Counted from the stretch's first letter, positions 1 through 7,586 are shown. The stretch is 64,000 nucleotides of DNA from Micromonospora sp. NBC_01813 (GCF_035917335.1 NZ_CP109067.1:7315001-7379000), one strand, 5' to 3'. Made by a program: numbers and translations. Notes: a model not told the origin generated them from the sequence alone.

Positions 1-180
1 ACCTGGGAGCACATCGGCTACCAGGTGACTCAGACAGGGCGCCGGGCTGGGTGCCGGGTAGGTGGTTCCTTGCCCGACCGGCAGAACGACACGGGCTGTC
101 AGGAACTGCTGATCCCCGCCCGGCTCGGCGCCCATCCAACCAATCCGGGGCAGGTCGATGGTGGATCCGAAGGTCGGTGA
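1..180 (+). CDS. Possible 3' end of an unidentified AICE gene (partial)
   Basis: Frame 1 is open from the window edge to a TGA at 178-180 and has high third-position GC (about 70 percent), as coding DNA here does. The stop overlaps the start of the next gene, a common arrangement in this element. The 59 visible residues show no motif I recognise. It may be a chance open frame. Confidence 0.3.
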   Translation, partial: TWEHIGYQVTQTGRRAGCRVGGSLPDRQNDTGCQELLIPARLGAHPTNPGQVDGGSEGR

Positions 181-490
181 CGTGTTGCACATCGGTGCGC
201 AGGCGTCGGTGCAGTTCGCCGGTACCCGGTCGCTGATCCTGCGGGTGACGGCCGTACGGAAGAAGCCGACGTATGAGGGTTGGTGCTGGTTGACCGGCTA
301 CGTCCTGGACCTGCACGGCGATGCGGTCGAGCGGCGTGAGGTGTTCGTCCAGCGGGCGGGGCTGCGCCGGATGGTCCTTCACGATCAGCGACCCGGCATC
401 GGGGGACAACGGCCGGCGTCGGGGATGGCGCCGGCAGGCGTGAGGATGGAGGAGAACCGTGGCGTTCGATATCCGGGTCAAGCTCGGTGA
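158..490 (+). CDS. Small AICE protein, paralogue of the next gene
   Basis: This 110-residue protein of unknown function starts at ATG 158 after a GGGGCAGG stretch. Residues 5-75 align by eye with the following 79-residue protein: a V/LGD start, a central L-x-V-T/x-x-V-R stretch, a GWCWLTGYVLDL block matching EWIWLEGVKLND, and a final RAGLRRM matching RASLL. The C-terminal 35 residues are unmatched and overlap the next gene. The two look like a tandem duplication. No signal peptide or membrane segment is visible. Small unknown genes of this kind are common at the regulatory end of AICEs. Confidence 0.6.
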   Translation: MVDPKVGDVLHIGAQASVQFAGTRSLILRVTAVRKKPTYEGWCWLTGYVLDLHGDAVERREVFVQRAGLRRMVLHDQRPGIGGQRPASGMAPAGVRMEENRGVRYPGQAR

Positions 491-698
491 CACGATCCGG
501 CTGCAACCGGTGGACCGGTACCGGCCGGCGGACGGGCCGACCGCGATGCGGCTGACCGGCGTACGACTGATCACGAACCGACCGGACAGCGACGAGTGGA
601 TCTGGCTGGAAGGCGTCAAACTCAACGATGACGGCTCATGGGGTGATCACGCGTTGGTGATGGCGCGGGCGTCACTACTGGCACCCGAGCCGAATTGA
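459..698 (+). CDS. Small AICE protein, paralogue of the preceding gene
   Basis: This 79-residue protein starts at GTG 459, preceded by GGAGGAG at 448-454, a strong ribosome binding site that fixes the start. It shares a pattern with the upstream gene (LGD near the N-terminus, EWIWLEGVKLND in the middle, a terminal RASLL), so both probably adopt the same small fold. Function is unknown. It overlaps the upstream gene by 32 bp in another frame and is followed 4 bp later by the next small gene, so it is probably co-transcribed with both. Confidence 0.65.
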   Translation: MAFDIRVKLGDTIRLQPVDRYRPADGPTAMRLTGVRLITNRPDSDEWIWLEGVKLNDDGSWGDHALVMARASLLAPEPN

Positions 699-702
699 GT
701 CG

Positions 703-894
703 ATGGTGCGACTGGCGTACGTCCGGGACCAGCTACGGGCGGCGCAACGGCTCCTTGACCGGCACCCCGGACCTGACCGTGATGGTCGGTGTCCGGGGTG
801 CGGTCTGACGGACTGCGGGTGGCGGCGGACCGCGCTGCGGGTGTTCGGCCGGCACGGCTACCTGCCGCGACGTTGGCCGAATGGCCGGACGTGA
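703..894 (+). CDS. Small cysteine-containing AICE protein
   Basis: This 63-residue basic protein has a CPGCGLTDC motif around residues 30-38, three cysteines that could ligate zinc or form part of a small zinc finger. It begins 4 bp after the previous stop, although no strong ribosome binding site is visible. Many short genes with CxxC motifs occur in AICEs, but I cannot assign a function. The high Arg content in the second half (RRW, GRR) could suit nucleic acid binding. Confidence 0.5.
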   Translation: MVRLAYVRDQLRAAQRLLDRHPGPDRDGRCPGCGLTDCGWRRTALRVFGRHGYLPRRWPNGRT

Positions 895-909
895 GGCACC
901 CGGCGGTGA

Positions 910-939
910 TGGACAGATCGTCACCTACCTGGATAGCCT
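910..939 (+). promoter_or_regulatory. Putative promoter of the GntR gene
   Basis: TGGACA at 910-915 and TAGCCT at 934-939 are separated by 18 bp, a plausible actinobacterial SigA-type promoter. The predicted transcription start would fall on or next to the operator at 941-958, which would allow autorepression. Predicted by eye only. Confidence 0.4.
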
Positions 940-940
940 C

Positions 941-958
941 TTGACAAGCTGAGTTGTC
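941..958 (+). promoter_or_regulatory. GntR operator, copy 1
   Basis: The 18-bp sequence TTGACAAGCTGAGTTGTC contains a perfect GACAA/TTGTC inverted repeat with a 6-bp spacer. Near-identical copies lie at 2393-2410 and 2431-2448, upstream of pra. The copy here lies just before the GntR gene, so it is the likely autoregulatory site. Confidence 0.6.
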
Positions 959-976
959 GTCTTGGGGGTGGGTTGG

Positions 977-1705
977 GTGCCGATCGAAGTCGCGCAACCC
1001 AAGTACGTCGTGATCGTCAACGCGATGCAACAGCGCATCGATGACGGCACCTACCCGCCGGGCGCGATGCTGCCCAGTGAAACCGAACTGGTACGGGAGT
1101 TCCGTGCGTCCCGGCCGGTTGTCGTGCGAGCGCTGGACATGTTGCGCCAAGACGGCTGGATCGACTCCCGTCAGGGCAAGGGCAGGTTCGTCATCGGCCG
1201 TCCCGGTAGCGCGTCGACCAGGGCCCGCGAGCGGTACGCCGCTCTCGACCAGCCGGAACCGGCCGGCTCCACCGTCCTGGCTGCTGAGGTCATCCCGGCA
1301 CCACCACGGGCGGCTGCCGCGCTCGACATCGAACCGGGAACGCCGGTCGTCGCGCGTCGTCGACTGATCGCGGTCGACGACCTGGGGCCGGTGGAGCTGG
1401 CCACCGCGTACCTTCCCGTTGATCTCGCCGCCGGCACCGACGTCGGCGGTACGGCGGTGCTCTCCGATGGGCTGCTGCGGCACCTGGCGACCCGTAAGGG
1501 CGTCAAGTTCGATCACGTCGCCGAACGGATCTCGGCCCGGCTGCCCCGCGACGACGAAGCATCCCTGTTGAAGGTCAGCCCGACTGATCCCGTGGTAACG
1601 GCCCTGCTGTCCATCTGCGACCGCACGGCAACCCCGCTGTTCGCGGTCGACGTGGTGCTTCCTGCTTCCCGCCACGACCTGGAAGACGTCTACCCCCTCG
1701 ACTGA
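977..1705 (+). CDS. GntR-family (HutC/UTRA type) transcriptional repressor, KorSA-like
   Basis: This 242-residue regulator has an N-terminal winged helix (residues 5-70: PPGAMLPSETELVREF, then SRPVVVRALDMLRQDGW) and a C-terminal UTRA ligand-binding domain (about 90-240). In AICEs the equivalent KorSA protein represses pra and so keeps replication, excision and transfer off. GTG 977 was chosen because the conserved N-terminus (PIEVAQPKYVVI) starts there; TTG 962 and GTG 968 are in-frame alternatives. The 18-bp palindromes before this gene and before pra are its likely operators. The ligand is unknown. The family call is secure, while the KorSA-like role is inferred from context. Confidence 0.85.
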   Translation: MPIEVAQPKYVVIVNAMQQRIDDGTYPPGAMLPSETELVREFRASRPVVVRALDMLRQDGWIDSRQGKGRFVIGRPGSASTRARERYAALDQPEPAGSTVLAAEVIPAPPRAAAALDIEPGTPVVARRRLIAVDDLGPVELATAYLPVDLAAGTDVGGTAVLSDGLLRHLATRKGVKFDHVAERISARLPRDDEASLLKVSPTDPVVTALLSICDRTATPLFAVDVVLPASRHDLEDVYPLD

Positions 1706-1890
1706 CATGGTTCAGGTCGTCGAGAAGCGAGTATTTTTCGAGTCGAGTAAGAGCGTGACCTGCCACTTCGGTTCCAAGCCTGCGCCCACTACAGTGTTGC
1801 TCGCGAGTGCCAATCAGCCTTCGTGGCCGTGATGTGCTGTCGTCTCCGGGTGCACGGGAGGCGAATGCCCTCCCGGCTAGGGGGTGTTTG

Positions 1891-2061
1891 GTGCCGACAT
1901 CGCAGGACCCAAACGGCCAGGTTGGCCGAGGCGCCGGGCGGGCTGACACCAGTCGGTGGAAGTCCGCAGGCGAAGCAGGCGTCTTGATCCTAAAGATCCT
2001 TGCTGGACTTGCGACGTTCCTCGGGGCCATAGCCTCGTGGAACGGGTGCGGACCCGCCTAA
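1891..2061 (+). CDS. Small putative membrane peptide of the AICE
   Basis: This 56-residue frame starts at GTG 1891, preceded by AGGGGGTG at 1880-1887. Residues 32-52 (LILKILAGLATFLGAIASW) could form one membrane helix. Its TAA stop lies in the loop of a perfect 12-bp hairpin, which suggests a real transcript end. The frame stays open upstream to 1807, so the start is uncertain. I do not recognise a family. A function in entry exclusion or mating would be speculation. Confidence 0.4.
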   Translation: MPTSQDPNGQVGRGAGRADTSRWKSAGEAGVLILKILAGLATFLGAIASWNGCGPA

Positions 2062-2078
2062 CGAACGGCGGGTCCGCA
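2047..2078 (+). terminator. Hairpin terminator after the small membrane ORF
   Basis: A perfect 12-bp inverted repeat (2047-2058 and 2067-2078; arm TGCGGACCCGCC) encloses an 8-nt loop that contains the upstream stop codon. No T-run follows, as is common for actinobacterial terminators. It separates the GntR segment from the repeat locus and pra. Confidence 0.6.
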
Positions 2079-2132
2079 AGGTGGGGCCTCCGCCTCTTCG
2101 TTTGCCGGCGCCGGGGCGGGGGCTCCATGCAT

Positions 2133-2281
2133 GATGCAGACCTAGGGCTGCATCGTAATCACCTATAGCTTAGTGGTGGAAGCTAGGTTTGAGGAACCAG
2201 ACTTGAAGCTAGATAGATTAAATTCGAGCAACTAGGATTCAGGACTGGCTGATTTCTAGCTTGTAACGGGCTCGAAGCTAG
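2133..2281. repeat. Low-GC repeat locus: candidate clt/oriT or replication origin of the AICE
   Basis: This non-coding stretch is much richer in A+T than its surroundings. It holds a 7-bp inverted repeat (GATGCAG 2133-2139 and CTGCATC 2148-2154), then three exact direct copies of GAAGCTAG (2179-2186, 2205-2212, 2274-2281) and one inverted copy differing at one base (CTAGCTTG, 2256-2263). Six CTAG tetramers occur within 140 bp, although CTAG is normally rare in high-GC genomes. Streptomyces TraB translocases bind clusters of 8-bp repeats at clt, and Rep proteins bind iterons, so either role fits. Which one applies is inference. Confidence 0.55.
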
Positions 2282-2392
2282 CTGGGGTAAATCTTGAGTG
2301 GCCAGGGTGAGAGTTAGTTGACTGGTAACCTCCCCGTCCTCGTCTCACCCAGGGCTGACGGTGAGTCGATCGCAGCGCTTCGGACCGGGTAC

Positions 2393-2448
2393 TTGACAAG
2401 TCGAGTTGGCAGGAGCTACCTTCGATCCACTTAACAAGTCAACTTGCC
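2393..2448 (+). promoter_or_regulatory. pra promoter with two GntR operators
   Basis: TTGACA (2393-2398) and TACCTT (2417-2422), 18 bp apart, form a plausible promoter. Two operator copies surround it: TTGACAAGTCGAGTTGGC (2393-2410), covering the -35 box, and TTAACAAGTCAACTTGCC (2431-2448), just past the expected transcription start. Both match the 18-bp site before the GntR gene. Binding here would block pra and probably the downstream transfer and replication operon. Confidence 0.6.
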
Positions 2449-2491
2449 GGCTTGTTGGGTTCGGTCTCTCTTCCCCTCGGAGGTATCTGCT

Positions 2492-2917
2492 GTGGTTCCT
2501 GCGTCGATCAAGGTCCCGGTCCCGTTCGAGTACGTGTTCCCCGCCGGTGCGCTGTTCCTGGGCGTCGATGCTCAGGTCGACTTCGACCGGCGTGGGGAGG
2601 CGGACAACCAGGCGCGGGACAAGGAGACCGGTGAGCGGGTCTGGGTGGTCCGTGTGCTGGATCTGGACGCTGAGGCGGGCAAGTTCGGTCGGTCCACTGA
2701 GGTCAAGGTGAAGATCGTGGCCGGGCAGCGTCCGGTGCCGCCGTCGTCGACGGTGCCGGGGTATCCGCCGGCGGTGGAGTTCGACGGGTTGACCCTGACC
2801 CCGTACGTGGACTCGAACCGGTGCCGGGCGTCGGGTCAGTGCCGGGCGCGGATGGCGTACTCCCTGCGGGCCACCGGCATGCAGCCGGCTTCGGCCCACG
2901 CTCCCGCCGCTGCCTGA
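2492..2917 (+). CDS. pra: Pra-like activator of AICE replication, integration and excision
   Basis: This 141-residue protein matches the family annotated as plasmid replication, integration and excision activator. Recognisable family features are the central DKETGERVWVVRVLD block, VKVKIVAG, the EFDGLTLTPYV block and the C-terminal ARMAYSLRATGM. In pSAM2, Pra switches on rep, xis and int expression. GTG 2492 is supported by GGAGG at 2479-2483; the frame also extends upstream without such a site. The promoter just upstream carries two candidate GntR sites, the arrangement expected for KorSA control of Pra. Confidence 0.82.
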   Translation: MVPASIKVPVPFEYVFPAGALFLGVDAQVDFDRRGEADNQARDKETGERVWVVRVLDLDAEAGKFGRSTEVKVKIVAGQRPVPPSSTVPGYPPAVEFDGLTLTPYVDSNRCRASGQCRARMAYSLRATGMQPASAHAPAAA

Positions 2918-3017
2918 CCGCTTCATCTCTCACGCGGGGCGGGCCGATTCCCCGCCAAGAGTCCCGGCCCGTCCCGCGCTCTCAACCCTTCAACCCCTCG
3001 TGAAAGGGGGCCGGGCT

Positions 3018-3191
3018 GTGACGCCCATGCTAGTGAACCTCGACCTGAGCGCACCGCGCCGCCGTGAGGTCTGGCGCCATTGCGAGATCTGCGACGACGT
3101 GGCCGCGATGCCGCCGCACGTGTTCATCTGCGACGCCTGCGCGCTCGTCGTCTTCCTCGACCAGCCGGCGGGCGGTGACGACCGTGGCTGA
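3018..3191 (+). CDS. Small zinc-ribbon-like AICE protein
   Basis: This 57-residue protein begins at GTG 3018, preceded by GAAAGGGGG. It has two cysteine pairs, CEIC and CDAC, about 17 residues apart, the spacing of a small zinc ribbon. A GTG at 3000 is an in-frame alternative start. Its stop overlaps the start of the next gene by 8 bp. The family is not named. In this position between pra and the translocase, AICEs often carry several short conserved proteins of unknown role. Confidence 0.6.
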   Translation: MTPMLVNLDLSAPRRREVWRHCEICDDVAAMPPHVFICDACALVVFLDQPAGGDDRG

Positions 3192-3414
3192 CGAACCGCA
3201 GTCCTTCGCCGCTGAGCTGTCGACACTGCTCAACAGCCGACCGACCTGGACGGCGTCCGCCGAGGAACGCGCCGCCTGGTACGACCGCAAGGCCGACCTG
3301 TTCAACCGGACTGCGGCTGACACATCGTCGCCGGGAGTCGCCGGTGAGGCGTCCGACCTGGCGGAGATCGCCCGTGAGCAGGCCAACCGCATCCGGCGGG
3401 GGTGGTCGGCGTGA
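3184..3414 (+). CDS. Small AICE protein of unknown function
   Basis: This 76-residue, largely helical and acidic protein begins at GTG 3184 (VADEPQSFAAEL), inside the end of the previous gene. It has a WTASAEERAAWYDRKADLF block and a second helix (ASDLAEIAREQANRIRR), which suggest a small helical bundle or a partner protein. The frame is open upstream to 3064, but that part is Ser/Arg rich and is a shadow of the preceding gene. Its stop overlaps the next start (GTGA at 3411-3414). Function is unknown. Confidence 0.55.
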   Translation: MADEPQSFAAELSTLLNSRPTWTASAEERAAWYDRKADLFNRTAADTSSPGVAGEASDLAEIAREQANRIRRGWSA

Positions 3415-3629
3415 GGTTCCGTCGTCGTCTGCTCGCTGGTGTGTTGTGGTCCTGGCTGGCGGTGGGCCGCCGGGTGGTCGGTCTCCGGGATCTGCCGGCG
3501 TTGGTGGATGAGATCCGGTGTCCGTGTTGTGGGCGGTGGGTCCCTCCGCGTCGGTTCGATTCGCTGCACATGGCGTGCCGGACCTGCATGGCGACGCTGG
3601 GCCGTCCGGTCCGTTGGTCGGGGCGGTGA
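3411..3629 (+). CDS. Small zinc-ribbon-like AICE protein
   Basis: This 72-residue protein has an Arg-rich N-terminus and two CxxC pairs: CPCC near residue 38 and CRTC near residue 57. The start at GTG 3411 overlaps the previous stop and is preceded by GGGGTGG. Its stop overlaps the translocase start (GTGA, 3626-3629), so translation of the two is probably coupled. It is the second CxxC-CxxC protein directly before the translocase gene. A role in transfer is possible from position only. Confidence 0.55.
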   Translation: MRFRRRLLAGVLWSWLAVGRRVVGLRDLPALVDEIRCPCCGRWVPPRRFDSLHMACRTCMATLGRPVRWSGR

Positions 3630-5086
3630 CCCTGATGCCGTTGATCAACATCATTCCGGGGGAGAAGGTCCCGGTCGCGCCGATGAACGTGCGGCTGCCG
3701 TCGTGGCGGATGCCGGGCTGGCTGCTCCTGCTGTGGTGGCTGGCCCGTGGCCTGGTCCGGCTGACGGTGCTGGCGGTCCGCTACTGGTGGATCTCCGGCC
3801 CGGCCGTTGCGGTGACGTGGGTGCATCTGGAGTACGGGCCGCTCGTCCTGGCCGCCGTCGTCGCCGGCCTCGCCGGGGTGTGCGTGGCGTGGTGGCGGCT
3901 GCATCCGGGGTCGTGGTGGCGGTTCGGCTGGTATCCGTTCGTTGGGCGGTGGCGTCGGTTGTGGGTCTACCGGCGTCGTTGGGTCGCGGTCACCGCTACC
4001 TGCGGGTTGGCGGTGATCTTCGACGGGGTCCGCTACGTGCCGCGTCTGGTCCGGGTCGTTTCGGACCGGTTCGGGGACACGGTGACAGTGCGGATGCTGC
4101 CCGGTCAGGTGCCGGATGACTGGGCGCGCAACGCGGACCGGTTGGCGCACGGCTTCCACCAGCGCGAAGCGCGGGCGGCGGGATGTGCACGGCCGGATCT
4201 GGTGGCGGTGCGGTTCACCCGCCGGGATCCCCTCGCCGCTGTGGTGGCGTCGCTGCCGGTGCCGGCCGTACCCGACCTGACTGGCCTGCCGCTGGGCGTC
4301 CAGGAGGGCGGGGAGCCGTATCGGCTGCGGTTGGCGGGGTCGCATGTGCTGATCGCGGGGGCGACGAACTCCGGCAAGGGGTCGGTGATCTGGTCGCTGA
4401 TCTCGGCGTTGGCGGGCGGTGTCCGCTCCGGGCTGGTGGAGCTGTGGGTGTTCGACCCGAAGGGCGGCATGGAGTTGGCGGCGGGGCTGCCGTTGTTCGC
4501 CCGGTTCTGCTACCAGGACCCGGACACCATGGCCGGTGTCCTCGAAGAGGCCGTGAAGCGGATGCGGGTGCGGGCGGACCGGCTTCGTGGGGTGACCCGG
4601 CAGCACACGCCGAGTCGGGATGAGCCGTTGATCGTGGTGGTCGTCGACGAGCTGGCGGCGTTGACCGCCTATCTGACTGACCGCAAGGTCCGCGACCGCA
4701 TCAAAGAGGCGTTGGGTTTGCTGCTGTCGCAGGGCCGGGCCGTGGGTGTGCATGTGGTGGCGGCGTTGCAGGACCCGCGTAAGGACGTGCTGCCGTTCCG
4801 GGACCTGTTCCCGACCCGGATCGCGTTGCGGATGACCGAGCCGGAGCAGGCTGACATGGTCCTCGGCGACGGTGCCCGTGACCGGGGCGCGGCCTGTGAC
4901 CGGATTCCGGAGACGCTGCCGGGCGTCGGCTACGTCGTCCTCGACGGTGTCCGCGAACCCGTCCGGGTCCGCTTCGCCTACCTGTCCGACGACGACATTC
5001 GCGGCCTGGGGCGGGCGTACCGGCACCTCGACGACACCGACACCGACACCGACACCGGCGGCGGCGTGCCGGGGGTGGTGGCGTGA
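3626..5086 (+). CDS. FtsK/SpoIIIE-family conjugative DNA translocase (TraSA/TraB-like)
   Basis: This 486-residue protein would pump double-stranded AICE DNA between mycelial cells, as Streptomyces TraB and TraSA do. Two or three hydrophobic segments at residues 25-95 should anchor it in the membrane. The ATPase domain has a Walker A GATNSGKG near residue 245 and a Walker B LIVVVVDELAAL near 337. GTG 3626 overlaps the previous stop and matches the start of recognisable sequence (LMPLINIIPGEK); the frame extends to 3518 without support. The tail has a short run of Asp-Thr repeats from a GACACC hexanucleotide repeat (5035-5056), likely prone to slippage. It overlaps the Spd-like gene by 4 bp. 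Confidence 0.88.
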   Translation: MTLMPLINIIPGEKVPVAPMNVRLPSWRMPGWLLLLWWLARGLVRLTVLAVRYWWISGPAVAVTWVHLEYGPLVLAAVVAGLAGVCVAWWRLHPGSWWRFGWYPFVGRWRRLWVYRRRWVAVTATCGLAVIFDGVRYVPRLVRVVSDRFGDTVTVRMLPGQVPDDWARNADRLAHGFHQREARAAGCARPDLVAVRFTRRDPLAAVVASLPVPAVPDLTGLPLGVQEGGEPYRLRLAGSHVLIAGATNSGKGSVIWSLISALAGGVRSGLVELWVFDPKGGMELAAGLPLFARFCYQDPDTMAGVLEEAVKRMRVRADRLRGVTRQHTPSRDEPLIVVVVDELAALTAYLTDRKVRDRIKEALGLLLSQGRAVGVHVVAALQDPRKDVLPFRDLFPTRIALRMTEPEQADMVLGDGARDRGAACDRIPETLPGVGYVVLDGVREPVRVRFAYLSDDDIRGLGRAYRHLDDTDTDTDTGGGVPGVVA

Positions 5087-5739
5087 TGGCGTCGACCAGC
5101 GGTCCGACCCGCGCGGAGCGGGCGGAAGGCGTGCTGTTGGTGCTGATCCTGCTCGTCGTCGGCAGCCTGGCCGGGGCGGCGTCGTTCACCCACGTGCACG
5201 ACTGGACGATGGACAACTCCCCGGCGGGTACGGGGGAGTGGTTCGGCTGGGCCAACGCCGCGATCTCCGAACTGATCCCCCTGGCCGCGTTGTTGACGAT
5301 TCGGCGGCGGCGTCGCACGGGTGGGCCGGTCGGCTATCCGATGTTCCTGCTCGTCTGCGCGGTCTGCCTGTCCCTGGCCGCACAGTTGGCGGTGGCCAAG
5401 CCGGGGATCTCGGGCTGGTTGCTGTCGGCGGTGCCGGCGTTGGCGTTCCTGGGCCTGTCGAAGCTCGTCCTGTCCACGAAACCCGCCACCCCCGCCCCGG
5501 TCCCGGCCGGCGTCGACCAGCCGGACAACCAGCGGCCGGCGGCTGCCGTCGACCAGGTCGACACCGACAACGCTGCCCCGGTCGTGCTCGACCAGCCTGC
5601 CCGGCCCGTCGACCAGGTGCCGACGGTCGAACAGGTCCGCCCAGCCTCTGGTGTGCGTCGGGGTGTGGTGCCCGTGCCGCTCGCGGGGTTCCCGACCCGC
5701 AACGGCTCGACGGTGACCGGTGTGGAGGCTGACCAGTGA
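5083..5739 (+). CDS. DUF2637/SpdB-like membrane protein of the transfer operon
   Basis: This 218-residue protein has about four membrane helices in its first 130 residues (LLVLILLVVGSLAGAASF; a segment near AISELIPLAALL; MFLLVCAVCLSLAAQLAV; LLSAVPALAFLGLSKLVL), then a Pro/Asp/Val-rich tail. This matches the DUF2637 and spread proteins encoded beside translocase genes in Streptomyces plasmids and AICEs, where they help spread plasmids within the recipient mycelium. It overlaps the translocase stop and the rep start (GTGA at 5736). Adjacent GTG 5083 and ATG 5086 are both possible starts. Confidence 0.72.
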   Translation: MMASTSGPTRAERAEGVLLVLILLVVGSLAGAASFTHVHDWTMDNSPAGTGEWFGWANAAISELIPLAALLTIRRRRRTGGPVGYPMFLLVCAVCLSLAAQLAVAKPGISGWLLSAVPALAFLGLSKLVLSTKPATPAPVPAGVDQPDNQRPAAAVDQVDTDNAAPVVLDQPARPVDQVPTVEQVRPASGVRRGVVPVPLAGFPTRNGSTVTGVEADQ

Positions 5740-7586
5740 CTCACCCCGAACCCATGCCCACCTCGGCGGGTGTGGGCGCCGCGATCCCGGACAACGCATC
5801 GCCGCTGTCGGTGGTGCCGCGTCCGGGGTCGCGGGCGGCCCGGATGCGTCAACCCCTGGCCAAGGACGCCCTGCGGCAGCTGGCGGAGCAGCATCAGGTG
5901 TGCGTGCGGCCGGTGGTGCTGCGTCGCACCGACACCGTGACCGGCCGTACCGATGTCGTCGAAGTGCCCTGCGGGGCCACATTGGCGGCGAAGTGCAAGC
6001 CGTGCGCGGAACGCGGCCGCAGGTTGCGGATTCAGCAGATCCGGGAGGGCTGGCACCTCGCCGACGAACCGGCCGTCCGCCCGGACAAGCCAGGTGAGGA
6101 CGTGCTGTCGCTGGTCCGGCTGCGGGCGCACCTCGAGTTCGAACGGCACGCCCTGGCCTATGAGTCGATGCATCCGGATGCGCGGGCGGCGCAGGTCGCC
6201 GACCTGGATGACGCGATCGTCGAGGTTGATGAGGCGTTGGCGGAATCGAACCTACGCGGCCGGTTGACCCCGACCGAGCGGGATGAGCGGCCTCGGCGAC
6301 GGCGGTCGACCCGCCGACGCCAGGACACCCCGGAGCTTCCTCGGCTGCCTGTCGACTCGCGTACGGTCGGCCGGGCCTACACCGGCCGGCAGGGTAAGAC
6401 GTATCGGCCGTCGATGCTGCTCACGCTCACCCTTGACAGTCACGGCCCGGTGCACTCGCACTTTCGGCGTGGTGGCTACGTGGTGCCGTGTGAGTGCGGG
6501 CAACGGCATCAACCACACGACCCGGTGCTGAGCACGCCGGTGGATCCGGCCAGCTACGACTACCGGCGGGCGGCAGTGGACTCGATCCACTTCGCGCGGG
6601 TGCTGGACCGGTGGTGGCAGAACCTGCGCCGGGCGGCGGGCTGGAACGTCCAGTACGCCGGGGCCGTCGAGCTGCAACGCCGACTTGCCCCACACGCGCA
6701 CTTCGCCATCCGGGGGACGCTGCCGCGCAAGCTGTTGAAGCAGATCGCCGCCGCGACGTACCACCAGGTGTGGTGGCCGCGTTTCGACCAGCCCGTCTAC
6801 CGGGTCGACAAACCGCCGGTGTGGGACGTCGACCAACAGGCGTACGTCGACCCGAAAACACGCGAGCCGCTACCCACCTGGGCTGAGGCGCTCGATGAGC
6901 TGGAGGAACCCGGCACCCCACCCGCGTACGTCGCCCGGCTGGGTCGGATCGACGCGCGCGGAATCGACCAGGGCACCAAGGACGCGGAACGCTCCATCCG
7001 CTACGTCACGAAGTACGTCACCAAGGACCTGACCGACCAGGCCCGGCCACGCTCCGACCCACAGAAGGCGCACTTCGACCGGCTCCACGCCGAACTGTCG
7101 GTCCTGCCCTGCTCGCCGACCTGCGCCAACTGGCTGCTCTACGGCGTCCAGCCGGACAAGGCCAAACCCGGCCTCACCCCCGGCCGCTGCACCGGCAAGG
7201 TTCACCAGCGGGCGACGCTCGGCTTCACCGGCCGGCGGGTGCTGGTCTCCCGGCAGTGGTCCGGCAAGACCCTCGCCGACCACCGCGCCGACAACCGGGC
7301 CTGGGTCCGGGCGATTCTCGCCGGGAACCTCGCCGACAACGACGACCAGGCCGACACCGACGACGGCGGCCAGTCGGGCGGGCAGGCAGACGGGCAGGCA
7401 GACAACCCGGACCGCTACCGGTTCGAACTCGCCCGGCCCGACGACCCTGACGTCCCGCCCCTGCAACACCGCATCCTGCGGGCCGTCTCCGAGCGCATCC
7501 GCTGGCGCACCACGCTCACCAACGCCCGACAACGCGCCTCCGGCGCTGTTTCGGCAACGCCTCAACCCCTGACCCTCGCAGCCTGA
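5736..7586 (+). CDS. RepSA-type rolling-circle replication initiator
   Basis: This 616-residue protein matches the replication initiators of pSAM2-like AICEs. An N-terminal Cys cluster (CGATLAAKCKPC, residues 80-92) is a likely zinc site. The HUH metal-binding motif is in LAPHAHFAIRG, near residue 320. A later SIRYVTKYVTKDLT block, near residue 422, probably supplies the nicking tyrosine. The C-terminus has a second Cys pair (CSPTC) and a low-complexity GQADGQAD stretch. It should nick the origin and start rolling-circle replication of the excised element. GTG 5736 overlaps the previous stop. Xis follows after 23 bp. Confidence 0.87.
   Translation: MTHPEPMPTSAGVGAAIPDNASPLSVVPRPGSRAARMRQPLAKDALRQLAEQHQVCVRPVVLRRTDTVTGRTDVVEVPCGATLAAKCKPCAERGRRLRIQQIREGWHLADEPAVRPDKPGEDVLSLVRLRAHLEFERHALAYESMHPDARAAQVADLDDAIVEVDEALAESNLRGRLTPTERDERPRRRRSTRRRQDTPELPRLPVDSRTVGRAYTGRQGKTYRPSMLLTLTLDSHGPVHSHFRRGGYVVPCECGQRHQPHDPVLSTPVDPASYDYRRAAVDSIHFARVLDRWWQNLRRAAGWNVQYAGAVELQRRLAPHAHFAIRGTLPRKLLKQIAAATYHQVWWPRFDQPVYRVDKPPVWDVDQQAYVDPKTREPLPTWAEALDELEEPGTPPAYVARLGRIDARGIDQGTKDAERSIRYVTKYVTKDLTDQARPRSDPQKAHFDRLHAELSVLPCSPTCANWLLYGVQPDKAKPGLTPGRCTGKVHQRATLGFTGRRVLVSRQWSGKTLADHRADNRAWVRAILAGNLADNDDQADTDDGGQSGGQADGQADNPDRYRFELARPDDPDVPPLQHRILRAVSERIRWRTTLTNARQRASGAVSATPQPLTLAA

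Noticed and set aside
1-157. Left attachment site of the AICE
   Set aside because: No copy of the tRNA-Arg 3' segment was found at the left edge, so the boundary must lie outside the window.
3518-3625. Upstream extension of the translocase reading frame
   Set aside because: It overlaps the coding region of the small zinc-ribbon gene, lacks a binding site and shows no membrane or domain pattern. GTG 3626 has the stop-start overlap typical of this operon.
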